Assembly (NCBI RefSeq): GCF_014905095.1
Contig: NZ_CP041165.1
Coordinates: 1,984,001 to 2,048,000 of the forward strand
Reading direction: 5' to 3'
Source of the DNA: Sulfurimonas marina
GTDB taxonomy: Bacteria; Campylobacterota; Campylobacteria; Campylobacterales; Sulfurimonadaceae
Length of the DNA stretch: 64,000 bases
This document shows, piece after piece, positions 25,634 through 33,808 of the stretch (its first letter is position 1; each line of letters starts with the position of its first letter). The notes beneath the pieces were generated by a model. That model worked only from the letters and a program-made list of their open reading frames with translations, did not search any database and was not told the DNA's origin. Both the position numbers and the translations under genes were made by a program.

Positions 25634-26017
25634 TTAATTTAGTGTCTTATAAAGTTTTTCGGCAGCTTCTATCTCTGCTTCTGAGGGTTTTCTTCTACAA
25701 GACATATAACGTACCTCTTTTGTTAGGGGATCTTTCATTGGATAGACAGTCGCAAAAACCCAGTAGAAACCGCCCTCTTTTGTTCTGTTTTTCACATAAC
25801 CTGTCCACACCTCTCCCCGTTTTACAGTTGCCCATAGATCTTTAAAAGCAGCCTTTGGCATATCTGGATGTCGAACAATGTTATGGTTTTTACCCATAAG
25901 TTCATCAATTGTGTACCCGGCTATCTTACAAAAGTCATCATTCGCAAATAAGATGATCCCTTTTTCATCTGTCTGGGAAACTAAAAAATCATCACGCTTC
26001 AATACATATTCACCCAC
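25634..26017 (-). CDS. CetB/Aer-like PAS redox sensor
   Basis: A 127-residue single PAS domain. [32 protein letters not shown] is the hallmark of Aer-type FAD-binding PAS domains, followed by [12 protein letters not shown]. With no transmitter or methylation domain of its own, it probably signals through the co-transcribed CetA-like receptor. The promoter region has a perfect FNR box, so production may rise when oxygen is low. Confidence 0.85.
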   Translation of the reverse strand: MGEYVLKRDDFLVSQTDEKGIILFANDDFCKIAGYTIDELMGKNHNIVRHPDMPKAAFKDLWATVKRGEVWTGYVKNRTKEGGFYWVFATVYPMKDPLTKEVRYMSCRRKPSEAEIEAAEKLYKTLN

Positions 26018-26052
26018 TTATACTCCTTACCCTGTTTTGTGTCAAAGTTTAC

Positions 26053-26094
26053 AGATTAACAATTTTTTCTTCGAAAATTCTTGATCCGGATCAA
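26053..26094 (-). promoter_or_regulatory. Perfect FNR/CRP-family box and -10 for the cetBA-like pair
   Basis: TTGATCCGGATCAA at 26081-26094 matches TTGATNNNNATCAA exactly and is part of a 16-bp perfect palindrome. On the minus strand, TAATCT at 26058-26053 could be a -10. A start site 7 bases further on (26046) puts the box centre (26087.5) at -41.5, the classical class II activation distance. No -35 is needed in that case. No FNR gene is in the window. Confidence 0.65.
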
Positions 26095-26282
26095 GAGAAA
26101 GAAACTCATTGTTATATTCAGTTAGCACACAGAAAATAATATTTTGAGCATTATAAAGGATCTATTGAAAAATTTGTTCCAAAGAATTTATCAATAAAAA
26201 ACGATTAAACAAAAACCCCTATATTTTAGGGATTTTGAGTAGTATTGGTTACTATTTTATCTATAACAAAAAAGTGATAGAC
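26095..26282. other. AT-rich non-coding gap
   Basis: Between the FNR box and the promoter of the LOV regulator lies AT-rich sequence without a credible gene or a strong hairpin. TATTTTAGGGATTTTGAG and an A/T-rich tract may be upstream promoter elements. I see nothing else in it. Confidence 0.5.
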
Positions 26283-26325
26283 ACTTCTTGGACACTTTTG
26301 GAAACTTTTGTGTTACAATCACTAT
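26283..26325 (+). promoter_or_regulatory. Triple direct repeat and extended -10 for the LOV regulator
   Basis: ACTTcTTGG, ACTTTTGG and ACTTTTGTG begin at 26283, 26294 and 26304, spaced 11 and 10 bp. They run into an extended -10, TGT followed by TACAAT (26314-26319). The start of transcription would fall about 7 bases on, at the A of the ATG at 26326. There is no Shine-Dalgarno sequence, so the mRNA may be leaderless. Repeats at helical period are typical of OmpR-type winged-helix sites, the class of DNA-binding domain this gene encodes. Confidence 0.5.
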
Positions 26326-27048
26326 ATGAAAGAAAGAAACTTTATAAAACTTGCTCAAAACTGTTATTGGGATCCGCATGAGGAGGTCGTTTACCTTGAT
26401 CGTGCAGTAATACCTCTATCTGAAAATAAAACACGTTGTTTAAAGTTATTCATTTACTATAGAGGCAAACCTCTTAAAGATATAGAGATATTCGACTTTG
26501 TATTTAAAGATGATTCGAAAGAGTTTACAAATAAAACTATCCGTTCTCTTATTAGTAATTTAAGAAATAAACTACCTTGTCTTAATATAATCAATCACTA
26601 TGGGGGATTTTACTCTTTGGAAAAGTATCGGGAACCGACTCCCGATTTCCAAGAGTACCTTTTAGATATTCTCGATCAAGCGAAAAACGGTATTACCATT
26701 ACTGATCCAAACCAACCCGATAATCCAATTATTTACGTAAATGAAGCTTTTGCGAGTATGTTTGGATACTCTCCTGAAGAGGTTATAGGAAAAAACTGTA
26801 GGTTTTTACAGGGTGATGACAGAGATCAAAGTGCTCGAGATGAGATAAAAGAAGCTCTTAGAAATCAACAGGAAGTAGTTGCCGTTTTACGTAACTATCA
26901 TAAAAATGGCAACCTGATCTATAATGAAGTGCAAATATCCCCTATTTTCGATAAACACACTTTAGAACTCAAATACTTTTTGGGGATTCAAAAAGATATA
27001 ACTGAACTCCATACCTTGATGTTGAAACTAAAAAAAGAATCTGAATGA
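26326..27048 (+). CDS. Winged-helix/LOV-domain photoreceptor transcription regulator
   Basis: 240 residues from the ATG at 26326. Residues 12-100 form an OmpR-type winged helix (NKTRCLKLFIYYRGKPL, TNKTIRSLISNLRNKLP, INHYGGFYSLEK). Residues 108-230 form a LOV domain with GKNCRFLQG, where C158 would form the flavin adduct. The flavin contacts N190, N200 and Q222 (GIQKDIT) are all in place. It lacks receiver and kinase domains, so blue light would act directly on DNA binding. It overlaps thpR by 4 bases (ATGA). An upstream TTG would add six residues. Confidence 0.85.
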   Translation: MKERNFIKLAQNCYWDPHEEVVYLDRAVIPLSENKTRCLKLFIYYRGKPLKDIEIFDFVFKDDSKEFTNKTIRSLISNLRNKLPCLNIINHYGGFYSLEKYREPTPDFQEYLLDILDQAKNGITITDPNQPDNPIIYVNEAFASMFGYSPEEVIGKNCRFLQGDDRDQSARDEIKEALRNQQEVVAVLRNYHKNGNLIYNEVQISPIFDKHTLELKYFLGIQKDITELHTLMLKLKKESE

Positions 27049-27545
27049 AGCCTCTATTTTTAGCTTTAAAAGCAAAACTTAATGACTATGAAAAGATACA
27101 ATCCGACTTCTCGAAGCTTATTAAAGGGAAATGGGTACCGGGTGATAATCTTCACATTACGATCAACTATTTTGGAGATAAATTCACTCTGGAAGAACTG
27201 CTTGAAAAGCTGCCATCGTTAATTACTCCTGTGCCGGAGCTACAGTTATCAGGTTTGGGCTATTTTGAAAAAAATAAAATATTATATATAAAAAGCGAAG
27301 TGAAGGGACTTACTAGTTTGAGCGAAGCTATCTCTAATGAGTTCTCGCTGCCACAGACAAAAGAGTTTATACCTCATGTCACCCTTATGAGAATAAAAAG
27401 TATTACAGATATAAAGGGATTTAAAGAGATGATTGATAATTATAAAGATGAAGAACTCGGTAGCGTTGCAACAACACCCGAGTTAATGCAAAGTGAGATA
27501 CGCCATCCAGGCGGTGCCGTATATACCTCGCTTCAAAGTTTTTAA
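27045..27545 (+). CDS. thpR: RNA 2',3'-cyclic phosphodiesterase
   Basis: 166-residue 2H phosphoesterase of the LigT/ThpR family, which opens 2',3'-cyclic phosphates on RNA. The two HxT motifs are visible as LHITINYFGD near 37 and PHVTLMR near 110. Its start overlaps the stop of the LOV regulator, so both are made from the same message. Whether light influences RNA repair here is an open inference. Confidence 0.88.
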   Translation: MKPLFLALKAKLNDYEKIQSDFSKLIKGKWVPGDNLHITINYFGDKFTLEELLEKLPSLITPVPELQLSGLGYFEKNKILYIKSEVKGLTSLSEAISNEFSLPQTKEFIPHVTLMRIKSITDIKGFKEMIDNYKDEELGSVATTPELMQSEIRHPGGAVYTSLQSF

Positions 27546-27617
27546 ATGGCCGCAACTTAAATGCAACATTCTTATGTAAAAATACTTAATATAAAAACCC
27601 CATAAAAGGAAGTACAA

Positions 27618-29207
27618 ATGTTTCTTATCAAGTCTCTTAAAACCATTAAAGGCAAATATATCTTCAATCTCTTTGCCTCCATCATAGCTATCTTTATAAG
27701 TGTCACTGTTGCTTATTTTATTGCTATGGGTTCGATCAAAACGATCATGAAAAATGACATCAATACTATAGCCGATTCGCTAGAGCAAATGGTGCATCAT
27801 ATATCACAACTCGATTCCGAAGCCTATAAACACAAAAACTTTAAAGATGCCATACATAACATTAGTATTGGGAAAAGCGGTTACGTGTATATGATAGATG
27901 CACAAGGGAAACTTATAATACATCCGAAAAAAGAGGGAAAATCACTCAAAGGTGAAGATTATGTTGATCATATCAGAAACGATAAAAAAGGGGGCATTTT
28001 TGAGTATGTCTCAGCAACAACAGGTCAGGAGAAGATTGTAGGGTATCGCTATCTTCCCGAATGGGGTATGTGGGTCATTCCAGGTGTTAACAAAGCTGAC
28101 TACTACGACGATCTAAAAAACACTTTCTTTCTATGGTTCTCTATTCTTGGTTCAATACTCGTAGGAATTTTGATCGCGATTAACTACTCTACGGGTATCA
28201 CTATTCTCAAGCCTATAGACAGACTCAGTGAGGTATCTCACGATCTCGCCGATGGGGAAGGGGATCTTACAAAACGTCTTCCGATTCAAAATAAATATGA
28301 TGAGATAGGGATCGCAAGCAATTTCCTTAACCGTTTTATAGAAAAAATTCAAGACACGATTGCAGGTACAAAACATATAACAAAAGAGACTGTAGGTCTT
28401 ACAAACACTCTAAAAAATGCAGCTCACACACTTACAGAACAGCTCAATAAATCAGATACTTTAGCAATCGATACGAATACAACCGCATCCAACATAGCTT
28501 CATCATTAGATGAGACCATACGTCTTGCTGTTGATTCTTTAAATACATCTAAAGAGACGCAAGAAGAACTTACAAGTGTACGGGAAATTGCCGAACATAT
28601 AGCAACAGATGTTCAAGTCTCAACAGAACTAAGCTCTCAACTCAGTAGCCATTTCGATCAGCTTACTTCTGATGCAAAAAGTATTAACGAAGTGTTATCC
28701 ATCATCTCTGACATAGCAGATCAGACAAATTTACTGGCACTCAATGCAGCGATCGAAGCAGCACGTGCCGGTGAACACGGACGTGGATTTGCCGTAGTTG
28801 CAGACGAGGTAAGAAAACTTGCAGAACGTACACAAAAAAGTTTAAGCGAGATCAATGCAACCATTAGTATAGTAATTCAAGCAATTTCAGATGCTTCGGA
28901 GATGATGGTATCAAACGCAAAAGACATAGGAACTCTTTCACAAAGAAGCGAAGAGATTGAAAAACGTATAGATACGGCAATGAATTCACTTGTAGTCAAT
29001 GTAGATGTAAGTCAACAAAGCCTTCAAAATACAGAAGCGATGACAAAACAGATCAGAGATATCATAGAAAAAGTTTCACAAATGGCAGATATGTCGAAAG
29101 ATAATCGTACAGAGGTCAAAACAGTTTCTGACATATCAGACAACCTTTCCCATGATGCGATCACTCTTGAGGAAAAACTAGACTTTTTCAGATGCGATAA
29201 AGCCTAA
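27618..29207 (+). CDS. Methyl-accepting chemotaxis protein with periplasmic Cache domain
   Basis: 529 residues. Membrane helices lie at about 14-35 and 175-195. The periplasmic part holds a Cache domain ([49 protein letters not shown]). HAMP follows ([26 protein letters not shown]), then the signalling hairpin, nearly identical to that of the CetA-like protein. Ligands for this Cache type are often small organic acids or amines. The last codons and terminator are duplicated 1.5 kb downstream by an insertion. Confidence 0.93.
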   Translation: MFLIKSLKTIKGKYIFNLFASIIAIFISVTVAYFIAMGSIKTIMKNDINTIADSLEQMVHHISQLDSEAYKHKNFKDAIHNISIGKSGYVYMIDAQGKLIIHPKKEGKSLKGEDYVDHIRNDKKGGIFEYVSATTGQEKIVGYRYLPEWGMWVIPGVNKADYYDDLKNTFFLWFSILGSILVGILIAINYSTGITILKPIDRLSEVSHDLADGEGDLTKRLPIQNKYDEIGIASNFLNRFIEKIQDTIAGTKHITKETVGLTNTLKNAAHTLTEQLNKSDTLAIDTNTTASNIASSLDETIRLAVDSLNTSKETQEELTSVREIAEHIATDVQVSTELSSQLSSHFDQLTSDAKSINEVLSIISDIADQTNLLALNAAIEAARAGEHGRGFAVVADEVRKLAERTQKSLSEINATISIVIQAISDASEMMVSNAKDIGTLSQRSEEIEKRIDTAMNSLVVNVDVSQQSLQNTEAMTKQIRDIIEKVSQMADMSKDNRTEVKTVSDISDNLSHDAITLEEKLDFFRCDKA

Positions 29208-29269
29208 AAACATTTTAGGAGAGGAGGAGAATAACTACTCTCCCACTTTATTGTTTTTTAGCTTCCATT
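29185..29269. repeat. Direct repeat, copy 1 (mcp end / terminator / last mnmG codons)
   Basis: This copy holds the final codons and stop of the Cache MCP, a bidirectional terminator, and 21 bases that read as the last codons and stop of mnmG on the minus strand (MEAKKQ stop). The full mnmG gene is 1.5 kb away, so these bases are a duplicate. It is nearly identical to 30704-30780, differing at one C/T, one A-tract base and the terminator loop. Confidence 0.92.
29218..29243. terminator. Bidirectional terminator, repeat copy 1
   Basis: GGAGAG pairs with CTCTCC around an expanded purine-rich loop. A second small palindrome, CCTAAAAA-C-ATTTTAGG, precedes it at the mcp stop. The loop here is several bases longer than in the copy at 30736-30754. 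It should end transcription of the MCP gene. Confidence 0.7.
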
Positions 29270-29498
29270 GTAAGATACAATAAAGTTTGATAATTATTTT
29301 TTTATATTTTATTGCCTAATATAAGGAGTTATACCATAAAAGGTCTCACCTTCTCTGTAAAGATATGTAAAACAAAGAACGATAATAGTTTGAAAAAGAT
29401 TGATAATGCGTAAATATTTACTTATCTAACTGCTTGAGAAACAACTAATCTATATGTATCCCCAACGGGGACGTTGGGGACGAGTGAAAAAATAATCT
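29270..29498. other. Non-coding part of the inserted segment
   Basis: AT-rich sequence between direct repeat copy 1 and the immunity-like gene. It contains no credible gene. A 9-bp perfect hairpin, TCCCCAACG/CGTTGGGGA with loop GGGA, stands at 29459-29480 just past the end of the immunity-like gene and may be its terminator. I find no transposase or inverted terminal repeats. Confidence 0.6.
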
Positions 29499-29948
29499 TT
29501 ATTTTTCTTCTAAACAAATATTATTTACTATATCTAGTCCTTTTAACATAGATTCATGACTAGCATTAAAATCTTTGAGTTGTGTAATTTCTAAGTATGT
29601 GTCTTTATATTGTTTTTTTGTTTCTTTAGTCCAAGAATTACAAATTGTACTATTATGTTCAATAGGTTTATAAATAGAATAATCTTTATTGCCCAATGCT
29701 TCAAGATAAATACTTGAATCTGCATGTAAAATTAATTTTAAATTTTCTGGTTTATCAAAAAGTAAAATTAAATTTTCTAAACTTGTTAAAGCCCTCATTT
29801 GAAACATACTTTTCACTCCATTGGATGCATTTTTGTATTTTTGAGTATAACAAGCAACCTCTTTTTGTGCTTGTTCATACAAAACAATTGTATAAATATT
29901 AAGACCTATAAGTAACAAAATAATTATTAATAAAATTTTAGTTTTCAA
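29499..29948 (-). CDS. Putative immunity protein for the Rhs tip, membrane-anchored
   Basis: No recognised family. The TTG at 29948 overlaps the Rhs stop as TTGA and follows an AAAGGA by 5 bases, so I take it as the start (149 residues); an ATG at 29999 would overlap the Rhs frame by 55 bases. A membrane helix (ILLIIILLLIGLNIYTIVLYE) is followed by a soluble helical part with three cysteines (ACYTQK, STICNSW, NNICLEEK). Translational coupling directly after a polymorphic-toxin tip is the usual place for an immunity gene; the assignment rests on that context. Confidence 0.6.
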   Translation of the reverse strand: MKTKILLIIILLLIGLNIYTIVLYEQAQKEVACYTQKYKNASNGVKSMFQMRALTSLENLILLFDKPENLKLILHADSSIYLEALGNKDYSIYKPIEHNSTICNSWTKETKKQYKDTYLEITQLKDFNASHESMLKGLDIVNNICLEEK

Positions 29949-30703
29949 TATTTTCCTTTTGAACAGTTCTGAAATTTTAATTCTGCTTGTTTGTGACACA
30001 TATAACCATTTAAACCATTATTTGTAAGTGTACATCTAGCTTTTGCTGCTTGTAATTCATTATAACAATCTTCAAAAGTTTTTTTATCATTTGTTGTATT
30101 TGTATCACAAGTTTTTCCACTCGAATCGTTATCACCCCATGGCCAAATACTTAACCCCTCAGGATCAACCAAATTAACCGTATCCCCTAACACATACCCA
30201 TAAAGATTACTATCCCCACCATTAAAGTCTATCGGGTCTTTAGTAGTCCATTTACCAGTTTGTGGATCGTACTCTCTATAACCGAAGTGTACTAAGTTTG
30301 TGTGTGGGTCTTGTAATCCACCTGCAAATCCAAATGGTATTGTTAAACTTGGATTTGAGTCTTGGAGTATATTACCATAAGTGTCGTATGTTATCTCTTT
30401 TACTATGTTATGGTTTGTATCTGAGATAGCTTTTAGGGTTCCTACTTGATCATAGTGTAAGTAGTAAGTTTCTCCATCTTGAGTCATTGATGTTGGAACT
30501 CTACTATCTGTATAGTTATATCTTTGGATTATGTTGTTGTTTGCATCTAATGTTGCTAGTAGTGTTGTTAGATCTGCCCAAAGGTATTTCTCTGTTATGG
30601 TGCCATCTACTTTTTTAGCTACTCTTTGACCTAATGGGTTGAGTATATACTCTATGGTGTTTGTTGGAGTTACTACTTTTGTAAGTGTTCCTTGTGTGTT
30701 GTA
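29945..30703 (-). pseudogene. 5'-truncated Rhs protein: core end plus C-terminal toxin tip
   Basis: The frame runs without a start from the edge of direct repeat copy 2 for about 250 codons. It opens with YD-type repeats (YNTQGTLTKVVTP, YLWADLTTLLATLDANNN) and continues with GFAGGLQDPHTNLVHFGYREYDPQTGKWTTKDP and DSNLYGYVLGDTVNLVDPEGL, the conserved end of the Rhs core. After DPEGL comes a variable tip of about 68 residues with five cysteines (KTC, EDC, ARC, YMC, QNC), unlike any toxin I know. The frame stops at a TGA exactly at the repeat junction. It is an Rhs 3' fragment moved without its body. Confidence 0.85.
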
Positions 30704-30780
30704 TTTTCAGATGTGATAAAGCCTAAAACATTTTAGGAGAGTAGGCTACTCTCCCACTTTATTGTTTTTTAGCTTCCATT
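30704..30780. repeat. Direct repeat, copy 2 (last mcp codons / terminator / mnmG end)
   Basis: This copy begins with bases that read as the last seven mcp codons and stop (TTCAGATGTGATAAAGCCTAA) although the mcp gene ends 1.5 kb to the left. It continues through a terminator into the genuine end of mnmG. Together with 29185-29269 it brackets the Rhs segment, which indicates that the segment entered at the mcp/mnmG junction with duplication of the site. Confidence 0.92.
30736..30754. terminator. Bidirectional terminator, repeat copy 2
   Basis: GGAGAGTA pairs with TACTCTCC around GGC, an 8-bp stem and 3-base loop, with A- and T-rich flanks. It would end mnmG transcription. Its compact loop probably represents the ancestral form compared with the expanded loop of copy 1. 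Confidence 0.75.
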
Positions 30781-32633
30781 TTAATGTAGATGTGAAGTAT
30801 TTCGATAGCCGCAGGTGTTATCCCACTGATGTTCATTGCAGCTTGAAGTGTAGGCGGATTGAACGTTGCAAGTTTCTCCTGGATCTCTTTGCTTAAACCG
30901 CTTACTTTTGTAAAGTCAAAGTTCTCAGGAATCTTAATCTTCAGATATTTTTTCATCTTCTCGATCTCTTCACTCTGTTTCTCGATATAGCGGGCATATT
31001 TCCCCTCTACTAAGATCTCCTCTTTGATATACTCGTCATACTTATCAAGTTCAGGAACGATTTTGATCATCTTTTCGATGTCGAAGCTTTTACGCGCTAC
31101 AAGTTGTTGTGCCGTTGATACATCTTTAATCGGATCTTCACCCATAGAGTCTAGAAGTGCATTAAACTCTTTGTTTGGAGTAAAACGAGTCTCTTCTAAA
31201 AGCTTGTACCCCTCTTTGATCTCTTGATCTTTCTTTTGTACTTTTGCATATGTTTCATCATCTAAAAGACCTAACTCATGCCCGTAGTGAGAGAGTCTTG
31301 TGTCTGCACTCTCTTCACGTAAAAGAAGTCTGTACTCTGCACGAGACGTAAACATTCTGTACGGTTCTTTAGTACCCTTAGTTACAAGGTCATCAATTAA
31401 AACACCGATGTATGCTTCATCACGACGAAGTACCAGAGGTTCTTTTCCTTGAATAGATAGTGCAGCATTGATACCTGCCATCATCCCTTGAGCTGCTGCT
31501 TCTTCATATCCAGTTGTACCATTGATCTGACCCGCTAAGAAAAGACCTTTGATCTTTTTCGTCTCTAACGAGTGCTTTAACTCTCTTGGATCAACAAAGT
31601 CGTATTCGATTGCATACCCGTAACGTACGATCTTCGCATTTTCCATCCCTTTAACTGAGTGGATCATGTCACGCTGTACATCAGGCGGAAGAGATGTACT
31701 CATACCGTTTACATATACTTCCGTATTGTCAGCAGTTTGCGGTTCTATGAAAAGGTGGTGACGATCTTTATCACGGAAACGATTGATCTTATCTTCAATC
31801 GATGGACAGTATCTAGGACCTACACCCTCGATCTGACCTGTAAACAGCGGTGCACGGTAGAAGTTTGACTCAATGATGTTGTGTGTCTCTTCATTTGTAT
31901 AAGCGATGAAACATGGAAGTTGTTTTTTCGTACGTCTAAACTCTTCGCGATCTGTTCTAAAAGAGAAAGGGTTTGGAAGTTCATCCCCGCCTTGTTCTTC
32001 CATTACCGAAAAGTCGATCGTTGAGCTGTCGATTCTCGCACAAGTTCCCGTTTTTAGTCTGTCCATAGTAAGACCCGCTTCTTTTAGCGATGCACTTAAA
32101 CCAACAGATGCATTTTCTCCAAAACGTCCGCCAACCTGTTTCGTCTCACCGATGTGGATCACACCGTTTAAGAAAGTTCCCGAAGTGATAATCACTTTTT
32201 TCGCACGGTACTCATTAAAAAGCTGAGTCACTACACCTTTAACTTCGTTATCTTCGATAATTAAAGACTCAGCCGTCTCTTGAACAAGGTCTAAGTTTGG
32301 CTCGTGAAGTACTTTGTTTCTAGCGATTACACGGTATCTATCCATATCGATCTGCGCACGGCTACCACGAACTGCAGGACCCTTTGTCTGGTTTAAAATA
32401 CGAAACTGAATACCCGCTTCATCAGTGATAAGTCCCATCTCACCACCAAGAGCATCTAGTTCACGAACCAAGTGTCCTTTTGCAAGCCCGCCAACAGCAG
32501 GGTTACACGAAGTAGCTCCAACATTTTCAGCTAACATCGAAACCATTAAAGTTTTATTTCCCATACGAGCAGCGGCAAATGCAGCTTCTATACCTGCGTG
32601 ACCACCACCGACAACGATTACATCATATTCCAT
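30759..32633 (-). CDS. mnmG: tRNA uridine-5-carboxymethylaminomethyl modification enzyme MnmG
   Basis: MnmG (GidA) with MnmE installs the cmnm5 group on U34 of certain tRNAs using FAD, NADH and folate. The dinucleotide-binding [17 protein letters not shown] opens the 624-residue protein; [27 protein letters not shown] and [21 protein letters not shown] are family blocks. Full length, with GAGGTG as the ribosome site. The leader contains a long stem-loop. MnmD at 37.1 kb acts later on the same nucleoside. Confidence 0.97.
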   Translation of the reverse strand: MEYDVIVVGGGHAGIEAAFAAARMGNKTLMVSMLAENVGATSCNPAVGGLAKGHLVRELDALGGEMGLITDEAGIQFRILNQTKGPAVRGSRAQIDMDRYRVIARNKVLHEPNLDLVQETAESLIIEDNEVKGVVTQLFNEYRAKKVIITSGTFLNGVIHIGETKQVGGRFGENASVGLSASLKEAGLTMDRLKTGTCARIDSSTIDFSVMEEQGGDELPNPFSFRTDREEFRRTKKQLPCFIAYTNEETHNIIESNFYRAPLFTGQIEGVGPRYCPSIEDKINRFRDKDRHHLFIEPQTADNTEVYVNGMSTSLPPDVQRDMIHSVKGMENAKIVRYGYAIEYDFVDPRELKHSLETKKIKGLFLAGQINGTTGYEEAAAQGMMAGINAALSIQGKEPLVLRRDEAYIGVLIDDLVTKGTKEPYRMFTSRAEYRLLLREESADTRLSHYGHELGLLDDETYAKVQKKDQEIKEGYKLLEETRFTPNKEFNALLDSMGEDPIKDVSTAQQLVARKSFDIEKMIKIVPELDKYDEYIKEEILVEGKYARYIEKQSEEIEKMKKYLKIKIPENFDFTKVSGLSKEIQEKLATFNPPTLQAAMNISGITPAAIEILHIYIKMEAKKQ

Positions 32634-32648
32634 TTTTCACCTCATAAC

Positions 32649-32710
32649 GGTTGAACTTCTATCTAAAGCGTTTCATAATCAAATGATTTAGATAAAAGTT
32701 TTCTCCAACC
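32649..32710 (-). promoter_or_regulatory. Long stem-loop in the mnmG leader
   Basis: Arms GGTTG.ACTT.TATCTAAA (32649-32667) and TTTAGATA.AAGT..CAACC (32687-32710) pair over 17 bp with three small interruptions, around a 19-base loop. It lies about 15 bases ahead of the mnmG Shine-Dalgarno sequence. It could influence mnmG mRNA stability or translation. No U-run follows, so it is not a plain terminator. Confidence 0.5.
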
Positions 32711-32786
32711 AAAAACTTTAAATGGAATTTTATCATTTTTAAGTATCATTTGCATAATAAATACTAAACTAATTAGGGTTTTTAAG

Positions 32787-32993
32787 ATGAGTGATGATTT
32801 ATTTAAAGATTATAAACCGGAAATTCTAGAATATGATGCCGAAATTGACGGTATGACAGAGTTTGAGCTAAGAGACAACAGACTAGAAACAAAAGAGAAC
32901 CTGCTAGAAAAAATTAGAAAAGCAAAAGCAAATGCTAAAGGGAATCAAACAACCTTTAGACAAAATATACGAACAGAGAATGAAAAAAAATGA
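32787..32993 (+). CDS. Small acidic/basic hypothetical protein
   Basis: 68 residues, not recognised. An acidic first half (YKPEILEYDAEIDGMTEFELRDNR) is followed by a basic second half (EKIRKAKANAKGNQ). No signal or membrane span. Its stop overlaps the start of the Sel1 protein gene (ATGA), so the two are co-translated and may be partners. Confidence 0.65.
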   Translation: MSDDLFKDYKPEILEYDAEIDGMTEFELRDNRLETKENLLEKIRKAKANAKGNQTTFRQNIRTENEKK

Positions 32994-33676
32994 TACAAAA
33001 CGCACACAACGCTTATAATGCAAAAGATTACGAAACAGCATTTAAACTATATACTGATTTAGCAGAACAAGGCGATCCAAACGCACAAGCTTCACTCGGG
33101 TATATGTACCAAATGGGGCAAGGGTGTGAACAAAACGATACTAAAGCACTTGAGTACTACACAAAAGCAGCAGATGCAAAACAACCATACGGACTTTTTA
33201 ATCTCGGTATTTTGTATGCCAACGGTTTAGGCGGTGTTGAGCACGATCAGTTTAAAGCACACGAACTTTTTATGGAAGCGGCAATTCGTGAAGTTCCTCA
33301 AGCACAGTATGAAACTGCACTTATGTTAGAGCGTGGTCTTGGATGTGTTCAGAACTATTCAGAAGCGGCTTTTTGGTATGAGGAAGCGGCAAAACGTGGA
33401 CACCTTGAAGCATTTAACAATCTTGGTTCACTTTATAAAGACGGTCAGGGTGTTATGCAAGACGATGCAAGATGTTTCATCTGTTTCTCACGCGCTGCTG
33501 AGGGTGGTTTAGCACAAGGGCTTTATAATCTGGGTCTGCTTTACGATCAAGGGATCGGCTGTGAACAAGATCATGATAAAGCGCTTGATTATTGTCGTAA
33601 AGCTGCTTACAAAGGGCATGAACGTGCCAAAGAGATCATCAAAGGTCTGCAGGAGGATGGTAAAATAGTTTTTTAA
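32990..33676 (+). CDS. Sel1-repeat (tetratricopeptide-like) protein
   Basis: 228 residues made of about six Sel1-like repeats of 36 residues, for example ASLGYMYQMGQGCEQNDTKALEYYTKAADA and FNNLGSLYKDGQGVMQDDARCFICFSRAAEGG. Such solenoids bind partner proteins. There is no signal peptide and cysteines are few, unlike the secreted Hcp proteins of Helicobacter, so a cytoplasmic scaffold is more likely. It is coupled to the 68-residue protein upstream. Confidence 0.88.
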   Translation: MIQNAHNAYNAKDYETAFKLYTDLAEQGDPNAQASLGYMYQMGQGCEQNDTKALEYYTKAADAKQPYGLFNLGILYANGLGGVEHDQFKAHELFMEAAIREVPQAQYETALMLERGLGCVQNYSEAAFWYEEAAKRGHLEAFNNLGSLYKDGQGVMQDDARCFICFSRAAEGGLAQGLYNLGLLYDQGIGCEQDHDKALDYCRKAAYKGHERAKEIIKGLQEDGKIVF

Positions 33677-33688
33677 TACCGTTTTTCC

Positions 33689-33745
33689 GAAGATTTTTAG
33701 CAAGGACGAATCCTCCCGTTGGTCTGAGCCTTGCAAAAAACCTTC
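33689..33745 (+). ncRNA. Long structured hairpin with conserved apical core, between sel1 gene and ribE
   Basis: Arms GAAG.TTTTT.GCAAGG (33689-33705) and CCTTGC.AAAAA.CTTC (33729-33745) pair at 15 of 17 positions. The apical part 33706-33728 reads AATCCTCCC, GTT, GGTCTGAG, matching the hairpin at 2477-2545 in sense orientation, while the stem arms are unrelated in sequence. An A6 tract, not a T-run, follows the inner stem. It may serve as a terminator for the upstream pair, but the conserved apex implies an additional role. Confidence 0.55.
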
Positions 33746-33808
33746 AAAAAAACTCACCGAAATACTATTTACACAATCCATAAATAAAATAAATCAAAAG
33801 GTGTTCAC

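Noticed and set aside
29459-29480. GC-rich perfect hairpin as a possible mobile-element end or attachment site
   Set aside because: No matching inverted repeat on the other side of the inserted segment; it is better read as a terminator after the immunity-like gene.
29499-29999. ATG at 29999 as start of the immunity-like gene
   Set aside because: It would overlap the Rhs frame by 55 bases and has no ribosome site; the TTG at 29948 is coupled to the Rhs stop and has AAAGGA at the correct distance.
29945-30487. A complete 180-residue protein from the internal ATG at 30487
   Set aside because: The same frame continues upstream with clear Rhs repeats to 30703, so the ATG is internal to a truncated gene.
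33700-33808. FMN riboswitch ahead of ribE
   Set aside because: The conserved RFN-element blocks (AGGGGCGG and similar) are absent; the structure there is the distinct hairpin described above.
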